NCBI RefSeq assembly: GCF_014656545.1
Contig: NZ_BNDS01000006.1
Coordinates: forward strand, 172,461-236,460
DNA length: 64,000 nt
Origin: Neobacillus kokaensis
GTDB lineage: Bacteria; Bacillota; Bacilli; Bacillales; Cytobacillaceae
Reading direction: 5' to 3'
Below, piece after piece: positions 15,748 through 24,532 of this stretch (positions within the stretch are counted from its first letter, which is position 1; every line of letters starts with the position of its first letter). The position numbers were made by a program, and so were the translations under genes. Under the pieces are notes generated by a model. It worked only from the letters and a program-made list of their open reading frames with translations. It was not told the origin of the DNA and searched no databases.

Positions 15748-16731
15748 ATGGAAATAAATATCATCAAAGGCCATGGTTCTGGTAATGATTTTCTGTTAAT
15801 TGATGAAATAACAAATGCTTATTCATTTTCTGAAACGGAGCGGGTAGAAATTGCTAAGCTGCTATGTGACAGGGACACAAATCTTGGTGCTGACGGAATT
15901 CTGTTTGTGTTAAAGAGTGACCGGGCAGATGGCAGGATGCGGGTCTTTAATGCGGATGGTTCAGAAGCCTCGATGTGCGGTAATGGACTGCGGCTCGTTG
16001 CCCGTTATCTTTGTGAATTGATTGAGAAAAATGAAGCGGTCGTAGAAACAATGAAGGCAGACTTAAAGGTAAGCAAGCAAGCGGAACTTATCTCAGAAGT
16101 CCATACGTATCAAGTTGAAATTTCTCCTGTCATGTTCGACTTAAAGGCTTTGCCGTTAAAACTTAATAAACCAACATTATACAATGAAAAAATTCAGGAG
16201 CTCTCAGATGAATTAAGGTTTACCGCACTAGCCGTACCTAACCCGCATTTAATCACAATTGTTGATGTCGAGACACTAAGAAGCGATATACAAAAGCTGT
16301 TAAGTGAGAAAGTGAATGGCCCAAATGAACTATTTCCAGATGGTGTCAATGTAAGCTTTGTCAAACAGCTTGAAAAAGGATCCATTTATGTAAGGACGTT
16401 TGAGCGCGGAGTTGGATTTACAAATGCATGTGGAACCGCAATGTCAGCCTCATCTTTAGTAACCTGTATGCAAGGTCTAAATGACTTTGAAGCAGTGATT
16501 GATGTATATAATAATGGCGGTAAGGTTCAGTGTGTCGTTCATCAACTTGAGAGGGATTACAAAATAGATTTAATCGGCAATGCCACCTACTTATACAATG
16601 CGGAAGTTAGTGTTAATTTAGCCAAAGGCACCTTTGAATTAACAGCCAAAACGGAATTAACTGAGCAAAACGCATATGAAAAACTTCAGGCAGAGGTTCA
16701 GCAATATTTAAATACTAAAATGAAAGGATAA
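15748..16731 (+). CDS. dapF: Diaminopimelate epimerase family protein
   Basis: A PLP-independent two-Cys racemase. Cys77 in MCGNG and Cys228 in ACGTA are the expected acid/base pair; FNADGSEASMCGNG matches DapF. DapF makes meso-diaminopimelate for lysine and peptidoglycan. At 327 residues it is about 40 longer than ordinary DapF, and the second Cys is followed by GTAMSAS rather than GTGACA, so it may be a second, divergent copy or an amino-acid racemase of the same fold. It is monocistronic, with GCGGGGG before the ATG. Confidence 0.8.
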   Translation: MEINIIKGHGSGNDFLLIDEITNAYSFSETERVEIAKLLCDRDTNLGADGILFVLKSDRADGRMRVFNADGSEASMCGNGLRLVARYLCELIEKNEAVVETMKADLKVSKQAELISEVHTYQVEISPVMFDLKALPLKLNKPTLYNEKIQELSDELRFTALAVPNPHLITIVDVETLRSDIQKLLSEKVNGPNELFPDGVNVSFVKQLEKGSIYVRTFERGVGFTNACGTAMSASSLVTCMQGLNDFEAVIDVYNNGGKVQCVVHQLERDYKIDLIGNATYLYNAEVSVNLAKGTFELTAKTELTEQNAYEKLQAEVQQYLNTKMKG

Positions 16732-16755
16732 GGCGGCCCCCTTATCCTTTTTTTA
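16723..16755. terminator. Bidirectional terminator between dapF and ligD
   Basis: AAAGGATAAGG and CCTTATCCTTT form an 11-bp perfect stem with a 6-base loop, then a T run. The arms contain the stop codons of both converging genes. Confidence 0.88.
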
Positions 16756-18586
16756 CGCTGCTTTGTTTTAATACATCAAGAACTGGAGCAAACGGCTGAA
16801 TGTCTTTTGTTTGAAAATAATTTCTAAAGGGGTCTCCCTTGTTCTTCAGGCGAATTAAAGCATTTTGCAACGTGAAGGTTTTTGGATCAAGTGCTAAGTC
16901 AACTTCATCCCAATACAGCGGTGTAGCAGCCCCGCCATGTTCATTTCCTCTTAGGGAATAAGGGGAAATAATCGTTTTACCCTCCCCATGCTGAACATAA
17001 TCAACATACAGTCTATTGCCGCGCTTTTTCTTCATTCTTTCTATTGTAAAGGAATCCGGATCTTTTGATATCAAATACTCAGCGATAAAACTGGTAAACA
17101 GCCTTGTGTCATCGTAAGTAAATTTACCTTCTGCAAGCGGCAGGTAAATCTGTAAGCCCTTATTGCCGGAGGTTTTGATGAAGCCGATTAAATTAAGCTG
17201 GTCAAGCACCTCTTTAATCAATAAAGCGGCTTTAACCGCTAAATGGAAATCCTCTTTTGATGGCGGATCCAAATCGAAAACAATTTCACTAGGTCCATTG
17301 CTGTTAATCGTTTGAAATGGTACATGAAATTCAATTGCCAGCTGATTCCCCAACCAGATAAGTGTTTTTAGATTATTACAAAGTATATAATTAATTTCAT
17401 CAGCTTTATGTGTTTCCACAAAGTCCGGGGCATACTCAGGGCAGTTTTTTTGATAAAAGGCTTCACCGAACATACCGTGCGGATAACGGATGACTGTTAA
17501 GAGGCGATTTTTTAAAAATGGCAGCAAATAGGGAGACACTTCCCGTAAATAAAGGATATAATCTCCTTTCTGAATATCCAGCTTGTCCCATAGCGGTTTT
17601 TCTGGGTGTGTAATTTCTAATTCTTCGGTTACATTTTTTTGTCCAAAGATAAATGTATTAAAGGTACAGTCATGAGGCTGCATATCAAACCGGAAGCGGT
17701 TAAAATGCGGCTCACGCAGCTGATTATCATATAGTTCTAAGTATTTAATCTCAAGGCATATGGCTGGCTCAACATAAATAAATTGAGAATCCTCCTGTAC
17801 CATGTTTTGTTTAATAATCTGCCCGAGTGCCTGTTTTTCTTCTGGTTTAAAGCCGAACAGGACTTGACCAATATTATGAGTTTGACTATCCTTATAAACG
17901 GAAACAAAGAAATATCCATTAGTCTTATCGAAGGAAGTAACAAAGCAATTTACGTATTTCCAATTCTTAAATTTTAACCACTGTATGGAACGTTTTCCTT
18001 CCTCCCATAAACTTTGCTCATTCTTCGCTACAATACCTTCTCCATCAAAAAGGACGACTTTTTCCCATATTTCATTAAAATTATTGTAAGCTGTTACTGG
18101 CTGAAGCAACTGTTCATTTGCTGGGTCTGCATCTGTTTCCAAAGCCAGGGACTGGAATAATTGCAACAGTTTTTCTTTTCTTTTTTTAAAGGGAAGAGAG
18201 TAAAGTGATTTCCCCGCTAATTGTAGAAGATCGAAAACCATTAAACGGCACGGGGCATTTTCGGCCTGTTCCAGAATTTTTTTTACAGCCTTTAATCGCC
18301 CTCGTACTTGAAGTGCAGAAAAACTCGCCTTATACGGGTTCTCCAATGACACTAGTTCTCCGTCGAATCTTAGTGGCAAAAATGGTTTGAATGCTGTTTC
18401 ATAGGTCAATAAAAATTCCTTTATTTCTGGAAACTGCGGTAATAACGTTTTACCATTACGGCTTGTTAATTTAATCCCACTTGAATCCCAATCCAATATG
18501 GCTCTAAAGCCATCATATTTAACCTCGTAAAGCCAGCCGGGACGTACAGGTTTGTCAAAGGTAAGAGTAGGCAGCATAGGTTTCAT
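16742..18586 (-). CDS. ligD: LigD, NHEJ ATP-dependent DNA ligase/polymerase
   Basis: A two-domain repair enzyme of 614 residues. The N-terminal ligase has the adenylation motif KYDGFR with Lys23. The C-terminal polymerase/primase domain (about 325-605) carries the metal-binding DLDPP and SGNKGLQ. No nuclease domain is seen, as in other Bacillus LigD. With Ku it joins double-strand breaks, important in spores and germination. GGGGAAATT precedes the ATG. It is divergent from ku, with about 126 bp between. Confidence 0.93.
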   Translation of the reverse strand: MKPMLPTLTFDKPVRPGWLYEVKYDGFRAILDWDSSGIKLTSRNGKTLLPQFPEIKEFLLTYETAFKPFLPLRFDGELVSLENPYKASFSALQVRGRLKAVKKILEQAENAPCRLMVFDLLQLAGKSLYSLPFKKRKEKLLQLFQSLALETDADPANEQLLQPVTAYNNFNEIWEKVVLFDGEGIVAKNEQSLWEEGKRSIQWLKFKNWKYVNCFVTSFDKTNGYFFVSVYKDSQTHNIGQVLFGFKPEEKQALGQIIKQNMVQEDSQFIYVEPAICLEIKYLELYDNQLREPHFNRFRFDMQPHDCTFNTFIFGQKNVTEELEITHPEKPLWDKLDIQKGDYILYLREVSPYLLPFLKNRLLTVIRYPHGMFGEAFYQKNCPEYAPDFVETHKADEINYILCNNLKTLIWLGNQLAIEFHVPFQTINSNGPSEIVFDLDPPSKEDFHLAVKAALLIKEVLDQLNLIGFIKTSGNKGLQIYLPLAEGKFTYDDTRLFTSFIAEYLISKDPDSFTIERMKKKRGNRLYVDYVQHGEGKTIISPYSLRGNEHGGAATPLYWDEVDLALDPKTFTLQNALIRLKNKGDPFRNYFQTKDIQPFAPVLDVLKQSSVKKG

Positions 18587-18656
18587 TGAAATTTCCCCTT
18601 TTTTAGTTTATTTTGCGTACGAAGCAGACATTTCATCCTTTTCCATAAGTTTTTGC

Positions 18657-18685
18657 GCATGCCATGAACCAAGAATCACACACTA
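18657..18685 (+). promoter_or_regulatory. Possible sigma-G promoter of ku
   Basis: GCATG (18657-18661) and CACACTA (18679-18685) are 17 bases apart. The sigma-G consensus is gHATR-N17/18-CATnHTA, so one base of the -10 deviates. ku and ligD are sigma-G-dependent in B. subtilis, which is why the match was considered. Confidence 0.35.
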
Positions 18686-18712
18686 TTACTAAAAAGAATG
18701 GAGAAATTGTTT

Positions 18713-19573
18713 ATGCATACTATGTGGAAGGGCAGTATCAGCTTTGGTCTTGTCAATATCCCAATTAAGCTTCATACGGCAACAGAGGATAAGGATATCA
18801 AGCTTAGAACGCTGCATAACAAATGTCATGCCCCAATAAAATATGATAAGGTTTGTTCAGTTTGCGAAGAAGAAGTAAAGCCTGAGGAGATCGTCAAGGC
18901 TTATGAATATACAAAAGGTAAATTTGTTGTTCTGGATCATGAAGAACTTGAAAAGTTAAGAAAAGAAAATGAGGAGAAGGCAGTTGAAATTATCGATTTT
19001 GTAAAGATCGAGGAAATAGACCCAATCTATTTCGATCGGAGCTATTATATGTCCCCAAATGAAGGCGGCAGTAAAGCTTATTCATTATTACGAAAGGCGT
19101 TGGAGGAAACTGAAAAGGTGGGCCTTGCTAAAATAGTTATCCGGTCAAAAGAGCAGATGGCCGTAATTAGGGTTTACGAAAATACATTGGTAATGGAAAC
19201 CATTCATTATCCAGATGAAGTTCGAAGAGCAGGCGATGTACCCAACGTTCCAGCGGAGGATAAAGTAACTAAAAAGGAACTCGATACCGCTATTTTGTTG
19301 ATTGATCAGTTAACAACTGAGTTTGAACCTGAAAAATACACCGATGAATATCGGACGGCGTTGTTGGAATTAATTGAATCTAAACGAAAAGGGAAAGAAA
19401 CGGTTTCAGCGCAAACATTGGAGCCTGCTGCTTCGAATGTGACCGATTTAATGGCAGCACTGCAGGCTTCAATTGACCGGACAAAACCAAAGACGGCAGC
19501 ATCAGCACCAGCACCAAAGAAAGCCGTGGCACCAAGAAAAAAGCCGGCTGCAAAAGTAAAGAAAGAAGCATAA
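18713..19573 (+). CDS. ku: Ku DNA-end-binding protein
   Basis: A bacterial Ku homodimer of 286 residues that rings DNA ends and recruits LigD. MWKGSISFGLVNIPIKLHTA is the conserved start of the core; YDKVCSVCEEEV lies near residue 45. After the core (to about 250) comes a flexible Lys/Ala/Pro-rich tail (APKKAVAPRKKPAAKVKKEA), typical of bacterial Ku and able to bind DNA. ATG 18713 is preferred because GGAG lies eight bases upstream; the earlier ATG 18698 overlaps that site. Confidence 0.93.
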   Translation: MHTMWKGSISFGLVNIPIKLHTATEDKDIKLRTLHNKCHAPIKYDKVCSVCEEEVKPEEIVKAYEYTKGKFVVLDHEELEKLRKENEEKAVEIIDFVKIEEIDPIYFDRSYYMSPNEGGSKAYSLLRKALEETEKVGLAKIVIRSKEQMAVIRVYENTLVMETIHYPDEVRRAGDVPNVPAEDKVTKKELDTAILLIDQLTTEFEPEKYTDEYRTALLELIESKRKGKETVSAQTLEPAASNVTDLMAALQASIDRTKPKTAASAPAPKKAVAPRKKPAAKVKKEA

Positions 19574-19589
19574 GGAATTTGAAAATGGC

Positions 19590-19618
19590 TTGACGAATCC
19601 CCAAATGCGTTATATAAT
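19590..19618 (+). promoter_or_regulatory. Sigma-A promoter with a long cold-shock leader
   Basis: TTGACG and TATAAT are 17 bases apart, near-perfect sigma-A consensus. Transcription from about 19625 leaves a leader of roughly 150 nt before the cold-shock gene, the arrangement seen in csp genes, where the leader folds as a temperature-sensitive structure. Confidence 0.85.
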
Positions 19619-19772
19619 GTAATTACGCTTTAAGTTCGTTAAATATTTTTGGATGAGTAGTCGTAACTGCACGGTCAATGTGGGTGATGTCTATTGCCCA
19701 GCGTGTAATTACGGCTTTTTTATTTAAATGTAAGATAAACTTTAAAGTGAACAATATGTTGGGGGTAATTCC

Positions 19773-19973
19773 ATGAAAAACGGTAAAGTAAAATGGTTTA
19801 ATGCAGAAAAAGGTTTTGGATTCATTGAGGCTGAAGGCGGTCAAGACGTATTCGTTCACTTCTCTGCAATTCAATCAGAAGGTTTCAAAACATTAGAAGA
19901 AGGTCAATCAGTTTCTTTCGAAATCGTTGAAGGTGCTCGTGGACCACAAGCTGCTAACGTAAAAGCAGTTTAA
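19773..19973 (+). CDS. csp: Cold-shock protein, CspB/CspD type
   Basis: A 66-residue single OB-fold that binds single-stranded RNA and DNA and keeps mRNA unfolded in the cold. Both RNA-binding motifs are intact: KGFGFI (RNP1) and VFVHF (RNP2). Length and sequence fit CspB/CspC/CspD; which paralogue cannot be told. GGGGG lies before the ATG. It has its own strong promoter, a long leader and a strong terminator. Confidence 0.95.
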   Translation: MKNGKVKWFNAEKGFGFIEAEGGQDVFVHFSAIQSEGFKTLEEGQSVSFEIVEGARGPQAANVKAV

Positions 19974-19995
19974 TCTTTGATAAAATGTTTTTAGT

Positions 19996-20030
19996 AAGGG
20001 GCTCCCTCTAGGAGCCCCTTTATTTTATTT
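19996..20030 (+). terminator. Terminator of csp
   Basis: AAGGGGCTCC and GGAGCCCCTT form a perfect 10-bp GC-rich stem with a CTCTA loop and a T-rich tail. Confidence 0.9.
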
Positions 20031-20324
20031 TTAATCTTCCAAATGCTCTTTACAAAACTTTATCACGATTTCTTCCTCATCATCCTCAAGGACAAAATCG
20101 AAAACTTCATCGTTTCCTTTTTCAAAAAAATGATAGTTGGCAATTTTAAACTCATTTTGATTAACAACAAAAAGTACCCTCAAACCGACGCCTTTTTCAG
20201 AATAAAGTTCATCCTCTTCATCTATATCAAGATCGAGAAAAAATTCATATCGCTCTCCGGAAAGCAGGCCGAAGGGATCTTCTAATTTTTCTACTGTGTA
20301 GCCAGTGATGTTCAAGTAAATCAT
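20031..20324 (-). CDS. DUF6509-like hypothetical protein
   Basis: A 97-residue, very acidic protein (DLDIDEEDEL, EDDEEEIV) with a short beta-rich N-terminal half (MIYLNITGYTVEKLEDPFG). The beginning and the LSGERYEF segment fit small Bacillus proteins now grouped as DUF6509; the assignment is from memory. No function is known. It converges on the csp terminator. Confidence 0.65.
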   Translation of the reverse strand: MIYLNITGYTVEKLEDPFGLLSGERYEFFLDLDIDEEDELYSEKGVGLRVLFVVNQNEFKIANYHFFEKGNDEVFDFVLEDDEEEIVIKFCKEHLED

Positions 20325-20449
20325 CCTTTACGTTATAATGGTTTCCAAATTATTATACACTTATTTGGTTGTTCAAATAATTATTGAATAAATGTTTCTA
20401 ATAAGATGAAAAAACGCCAGAAAACTCTGACGCTGCATTTTTATGTATG

Positions 20450-20541
20450 TGGCGGAGAAGGTGAGATTCGAACTCACGCGACAGTTGCCCGCCCTAACGC
20501 ATTTCGAGTGCGCCCCCTTATAACCACTTGGGTACTTCTCC
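20450..20541 (-). tRNA. tRNA-Ser (anticodon CGA)
   Basis: A 92-nt tRNA including CCA. The acceptor GGAGAAG pairs with CTTCTCC, discriminator G, then CCA. The anticodon stem GCGCA/TGCGT encloses loop CTCGAAA, giving anticodon CGA for UCG codons. A long variable arm, as in serine tRNAs, precedes the T arm GTGAG-TTCGAAT-CTCAC. It is 7 bp from tRNA-Gly on the same strand, probably one transcript. Confidence 0.93.
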
Positions 20542-20548
20542 GATTGGA

Positions 20549-20622
20549 TGGAGCGGGTGAGGGGAATCGAACCCCCGCCGTCAGCTTGGGAAGCTGAAAT
20601 TCTACCATTAAACCACACCCGC
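20549..20622 (-). tRNA. tRNA-Gly (anticodon CCC)
   Basis: A 74-nt tRNA including CCA. The acceptor GCGGGTG pairs with CACCCGC. The anticodon stem TCAGC/GCTGA encloses TTCCCAA, giving anticodon CCC for GGG codons. The T arm is GGGGG-TTCGATT-CCCCT. It is first in the two-tRNA unit. Confidence 0.93.
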
Positions 20623-20737
20623 ATTGACTGAATTAAGTCAATAAATATTATAGCATAAAAATTATTTTTTCGGTAGAAAAAATGGGTAAAAATAAAAAAA
20701 CTGAGTAAATTCACGACGATACTCAGTTTTCTTATAT

Positions 20738-22012
20738 TTACCCTTTAGTTTCCGGCTTTATCGCTAGTAAAGCAATTATTGCAGCCAAAAGACTAAGGGT
20801 GCTCATGATGATGAAAATCCAATGATTTGAGTATTTCATTAACAAAGCGATAATTGGTGGACCAGCTGCTACACCGATAAATCGCATGGAAGTATAAAAG
20901 GATGTAATGGTACCACGTTCTTGCTTTTCCACCCCATCAGTAATAAGGGAGTCAAGACATGGCAGACCAATCCCAATCCCTACACCGCTTATTAAGAACA
21001 TCCCAATCATATACCATAATTTAATGGAGAACCATAAAGCTGCAATGGATAGTGCAGCCGCGAGAATACCGCCAAAGGTTAACCATTTCATTAAAACCTT
21101 ATTTTTCTTAATGATTTTGCCACTAATGAATGAGGATAAGCAAAGCGCCCCAAGCGGCAAAGCTAAAAAGAATCCTTTCTTTATATCCTTAATTCCATAT
21201 TGCGTTTCAAAAACCTCTGATAGGTAAAATAAAATACCGAAAAGGACGAGCATCAAGATTCCGCCAATAAAAAAAATTGCGTACAGCCAGCGCCCTTTTT
21301 CTTTAAAGGTTTTTTTAATCCCAATAAAAAAATTCTTAAAAGGGATTGGCTTTTGAGAACTTTTAGGGGACTTCACAAGAAAAATCATCATTAATACAGA
21401 TATGACACAAAAAACGGGAAATGCTAAAAATGGTAAAAACCAGATAAACCCTGCAAGAAAGGCTCCAAAAATAGGACTTAAAACTTTGCCAAAGGTATTG
21501 GATGTTTCGATAAGCCCTAAGCAGGTACTTACATCATCTTCATTTTTAAACATATCACCCACAAGAGGGAGTACAATCGGGAATGCCCCAGCTGCCCCAA
21601 CCCCTTGAAGCGCTCGGCCAGCTAAAATAACCCAGTAGGCATTATTAAGGTTCCATGCAGCCCAACCTGAAATTAGACCGCCAATTCCAGCAATAATGAG
21701 ACTTGGGATAATCACCTTTTTCCTGCCGATATGATCAGATAAATACCCAGCTAAAGGAATTAATAAAATAGCCACAATCGAATAAACAGTAATGATCATA
21801 CTTGACTGAAACGCCGATATCGATAATTTTTTTTCCATGGACGGCAGTACAGGTATTAACATCGAGTTTCCCAATGTCATGACTAAGGGAATAGAGGATA
21901 ATGAAAGAATTGCCCACTTCTGGTTTGAAATCTCGCCGGAGCCATTTTTGCGGGCCTTGGATTTCTTCTTTTTTGCCGCCCGCAGGTTCCATAATTGCTC
22001 AATATAATCCAT
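20738..22012 (-). CDS. MFS drug/metabolite efflux transporter
   Basis: A 12-helix major facilitator of about 424 residues. The start MDYIEQLWNLRAAKKKKSK is a basic cytoplasmic tail; helix 1 begins near residue 37. GYLSDHIGRKKVI is the A-motif loop between helices 2 and 3 that defines MFS antiporters, and GRALQGVGAAGAFPIV in helices 4-5 fits drug-proton antiporters of the DHA1 class. ATG 22012 is preferred to an in-frame TTG at 22048 because AGGAAG precedes it. The substrate is unknown. Confidence 0.82.
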   Translation of the reverse strand: MDYIEQLWNLRAAKKKKSKARKNGSGEISNQKWAILSLSSIPLVMTLGNSMLIPVLPSMEKKLSISAFQSSMIITVYSIVAILLIPLAGYLSDHIGRKKVIIPSLIIAGIGGLISGWAAWNLNNAYWVILAGRALQGVGAAGAFPIVLPLVGDMFKNEDDVSTCLGLIETSNTFGKVLSPIFGAFLAGFIWFLPFLAFPVFCVISVLMMIFLVKSPKSSQKPIPFKNFFIGIKKTFKEKGRWLYAIFFIGGILMLVLFGILFYLSEVFETQYGIKDIKKGFFLALPLGALCLSSFISGKIIKKNKVLMKWLTFGGILAAALSIAALWFSIKLWYMIGMFLISGVGIGIGLPCLDSLITDGVEKQERGTITSFYTSMRFIGVAAGPPIIALLMKYSNHWIFIIMSTLSLLAAIIALLAIKPETKG

Positions 22013-22143
22013 TTGTCTTCCTATCCCGCCTTCTAAATGTTGTATCAATTATTATTTGCTTAAGTGTAAAAAAAAACTGTGGTAGAAAAATCCTATTGGG
22101 AATCCTAAATTGAATGTTCATTTAGAATTTTCTTAAAAAGGAC

Positions 22144-22172
22144 TTGACATAGTGAAGAGAATTTAATAAGAT
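22144..22172 (+). promoter_or_regulatory. Promoter of the trp operon
   Basis: TTGACA (perfect) and TAAGAT (four of six) are 17 bases apart. Transcription would start near 22179, just before the T-box leader. Confidence 0.7.
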
Positions 22173-22179
22173 AAATATC

Positions 22180-22490
22180 AATTAAATGATTGTTTTGGCG
22201 TTGATGAAGAGGAGTAGCTTTTACAAATTCTAAAGAGAGCTGATGGTTGGTGCGAATCAGTGAAAATGTATTGGTGAATGGACTTCTGAGCCTCCAAACC
22301 GAACGATTTTTTGAATTTAGTAGGCTTTGGCGAAAATCTCATCGTTATATGAGACAGGTATTAAAAGCTTTTGGCTTTGATACCGGTAGAGTGAGCTGAT
22401 TTTAGCTAATGAAGGTGGCACCACGGATCTAAGATTCGTCCTCCAGAAACATAACAACTGTTATGTTTCTGGAGGACGAATTTTTTTTTT
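22180..22490 (+). ncRNA. Tryptophan T-box leader of the trp operon
   Basis: A T-box riboswitch that senses uncharged tRNA-Trp. The conserved T-box GAAGGTGGCACCACGG is at 22411-22426; its TGGC can pair with GCCA, the 3' end of tRNA-Trp. The specifier-loop context GTGAA-TGG-ACTTCTGAG places the codon UGG (Trp) at 22279-22281. A very strong terminator follows: arms 22434-22455 and 22460-22481, 22 bp, loop AACT, then ten T. Uncharged tRNA-Trp should favour the antiterminator and turn the operon on. The space from 22013 to 22532 holds only this element and the promoter. Confidence 0.93.
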
Positions 22491-22532
22491 AGTCCGATTA
22501 AGCGTTGTTTTTTAGTTGAGAGGAGCAGAGAA

Positions 22533-23924
22533 ATGAAAATCAAAACAGATTTCTTGGTCAGAGAGATTAGCGGAGATGTCCTTACACCGATTTCAATTTT
22601 GCAAAAGATTAGTGGGGACAAGAAATTTTTATTGGAAAGCTCAAATAAATTTAATCACTCAGGGCGCTATTCCTTTATCGGAGCCGATCCTTCTTTTGAG
22701 CTGATATCCTATGGTGATGAAAATACAGTCATTAAGCGTAGCGGTGAAAAGAATAAGATAAAAGGAAATCCATTGGATGTGTTAAACGATCTGCTTCCTT
22801 CAAGTTTACAGGACAATCTTCCATTCCCGTTCATTGGCGGGGCAGTTGGTTATGTTGGTTATGACATCATCAGACAGTACGAGAAGATTGGCGAGGGGTA
22901 CCCAAATGGTTTGGAGATGCCCGATGTTCATTTAATGTTTTATGAGGAAGCAATTGTTTATGATCACCTGGAAGAAAAGGTTTATATTTGCGGAATCCCT
23001 TTAACCAAAGAAAGCTCTGACGCGGTGGAACAGAGAATGGCCATAAGGGAAGCGGAACTGAAAAAAAATTATGATTTTGATGAAGAAGAAACCTTTTCCT
23101 TTGCGGGATTTGATTCCGAAACAACAAGGGAAGCATTTATCAAAAATGTGGAGACTGCCAAAGAGCATATACTCGCTGGGGATATTTTTCAAGTAGTGCT
23201 GTCAAGAAGGATGAAATCGAAATTTAATGGTTCCCCATTGACATTATACCGAAAACACCGGTCGCATAATCCAACCCCTTATATGTTTTATATTGAGTTT
23301 GATGGTTATACCGCAATTGGTTCATCACCGGAAAGCTTAATTAAAACGAAAGGAAGTACGGTAACTGCCAACCCAATTGCCGGGACGAGAAAAAGGGGAA
23401 AAACGAGCGCTGAGGATACAGAACTAGCAATGGATTTGCTGCATGATGAAAAAGAGCTTGCTGAGCATAAAATGCTTGTTGACCTCGGCAGGAACGATCT
23501 TGGAAAGGTATGTGAGTTTGGTTCAGTTCAGGTTGATAAGTATATGGCCGTTGAAAAGTTCCGCCACGTAATGCATCTTGTATCTGAGATCAGCGGTTCA
23601 CTTCGTTCCGATAAAACGGCCCTTGATGCCCTTGCAGCTTGTCTTCCTGCAGGCACTGTTTCAGGCGCACCTAAGGTTCGGGCTATGGAAATTATAAATG
23701 ATTTAGAAAGATCTAAGCGTGGTTTATATTCAGGTGCAATAGGTTATGTTTCGGCAAATGGAAATATTGATTTTGCCCTTGCAATAAGGACAATGATTTT
23801 GAAAGATGGCAATGCATATATTCAAGCTGGCGCAGGAATAGTGTATGACTCTAATCCTGAATTAGAATATGAAGAAACAGCTAATAAATTAAAATCATTT
23901 CTGGAGGGGAGGGAAGCAAAATGA
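22533..23924 (+). CDS. trpE: Anthranilate synthase component I
   Basis: Converts chorismate to anthranilate using ammonia supplied by TrpG; the first committed step of tryptophan synthesis. The 463 residues fit the family. LLESS near residue 33 is the site where tryptophan binds for feedback inhibition; the C-terminal chorismate-binding domain contains the conserved GTRKRG, DLGRNDLG and AGAGIVYDSNPE segments. AGAGGAG precedes the ATG. It overlaps trpG by four bases (ATGA), implying translational coupling. Confidence 0.97.
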   Translation: MKIKTDFLVREISGDVLTPISILQKISGDKKFLLESSNKFNHSGRYSFIGADPSFELISYGDENTVIKRSGEKNKIKGNPLDVLNDLLPSSLQDNLPFPFIGGAVGYVGYDIIRQYEKIGEGYPNGLEMPDVHLMFYEEAIVYDHLEEKVYICGIPLTKESSDAVEQRMAIREAELKKNYDFDEEETFSFAGFDSETTREAFIKNVETAKEHILAGDIFQVVLSRRMKSKFNGSPLTLYRKHRSHNPTPYMFYIEFDGYTAIGSSPESLIKTKGSTVTANPIAGTRKRGKTSAEDTELAMDLLHDEKELAEHKMLVDLGRNDLGKVCEFGSVQVDKYMAVEKFRHVMHLVSEISGSLRSDKTALDALAACLPAGTVSGAPKVRAMEIINDLERSKRGLYSGAIGYVSANGNIDFALAIRTMILKDGNAYIQAGAGIVYDSNPELEYEETANKLKSFLEGREAK

Positions 23925-24532
23925 TTTTACTCATCGACAATTTTGATTCCTTTACCTTTAACTTATATCAATATTTAGGTGAAATTGGTGAAGAGGTGGC
24001 AGTCTATCGCAACAATCAATTAAGTATGGATGAGATCAAACAGTTGAACCCCGATGCAATTATTTTATCGCCGGGGCCTGGCAGACCTGAGGATGCAGGA
24101 ATTTGCATGGAGATAATTCAAACCTTCTACCGAGAAATTCCAATCTTAGGTATTTGTTTAGGGCATCAAGCGATTGGAGCTGCCTTCGGAGGTAAAATCA
24201 GAACGGCTCGCTCAATCAAACATGGAAAAACATCGTTGATCAGTCATAACAGCAGCGGCATATTTGCTTACCTTGCGTCCCCTTTAGAAGTAATGCGCTA
24301 TCATTCATTATCAATTGATCATGACAGCCTTCCGGAAGATCTGGAATGTGTAGCACACTCGATGGATGATAACGAAATTATGGCCATTAAGCATTCGTAC
24401 TATCCTATTTACGGGCTTCAGTTCCATCCGGAATCAATTGGCACCCCGACAGGAATGCAAATTTTGAAGAACTTTTTAGCAGAGATAGAAAGGATGAGAA
24501 GAGATGAAGAGTTATTTACTCCAATTAGCTGA
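23921..24532 (+). CDS. trpG: Anthranilate synthase component II (glutamine amidotransferase)
   Basis: Releases ammonia from glutamine for TrpE. It is a class I amidotransferase of 203 residues with the triad Cys79 (GICLGHQ), His169 and Glu171 (HPES). In B. subtilis this role is filled by PabA from the folate operon; here a dedicated trpG sits within the trp operon. It overlaps both neighbours: 4 bases with trpE and 29 bases with trpD. Confidence 0.95.
   Translation: MILLIDNFDSFTFNLYQYLGEIGEEVAVYRNNQLSMDEIKQLNPDAIILSPGPGRPEDAGICMEIIQTFYREIPILGICLGHQAIGAAFGGKIRTARSIKHGKTSLISHNSSGIFAYLASPLEVMRYHSLSIDHDSLPEDLECVAHSMDDNEIMAIKHSYYPIYGLQFHPESIGTPTGMQILKNFLAEIERMRRDEELFTPIS

Noticed and set aside
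19623..19874. 83-codon minus-strand ORF opposite csp
   Set aside because: It lies over the csp leader and coding region and is a shadow of the real gene.
20373..20714. 113-codon ORF on the minus strand
   Set aside because: It runs straight through both tRNA genes and has no coding character.
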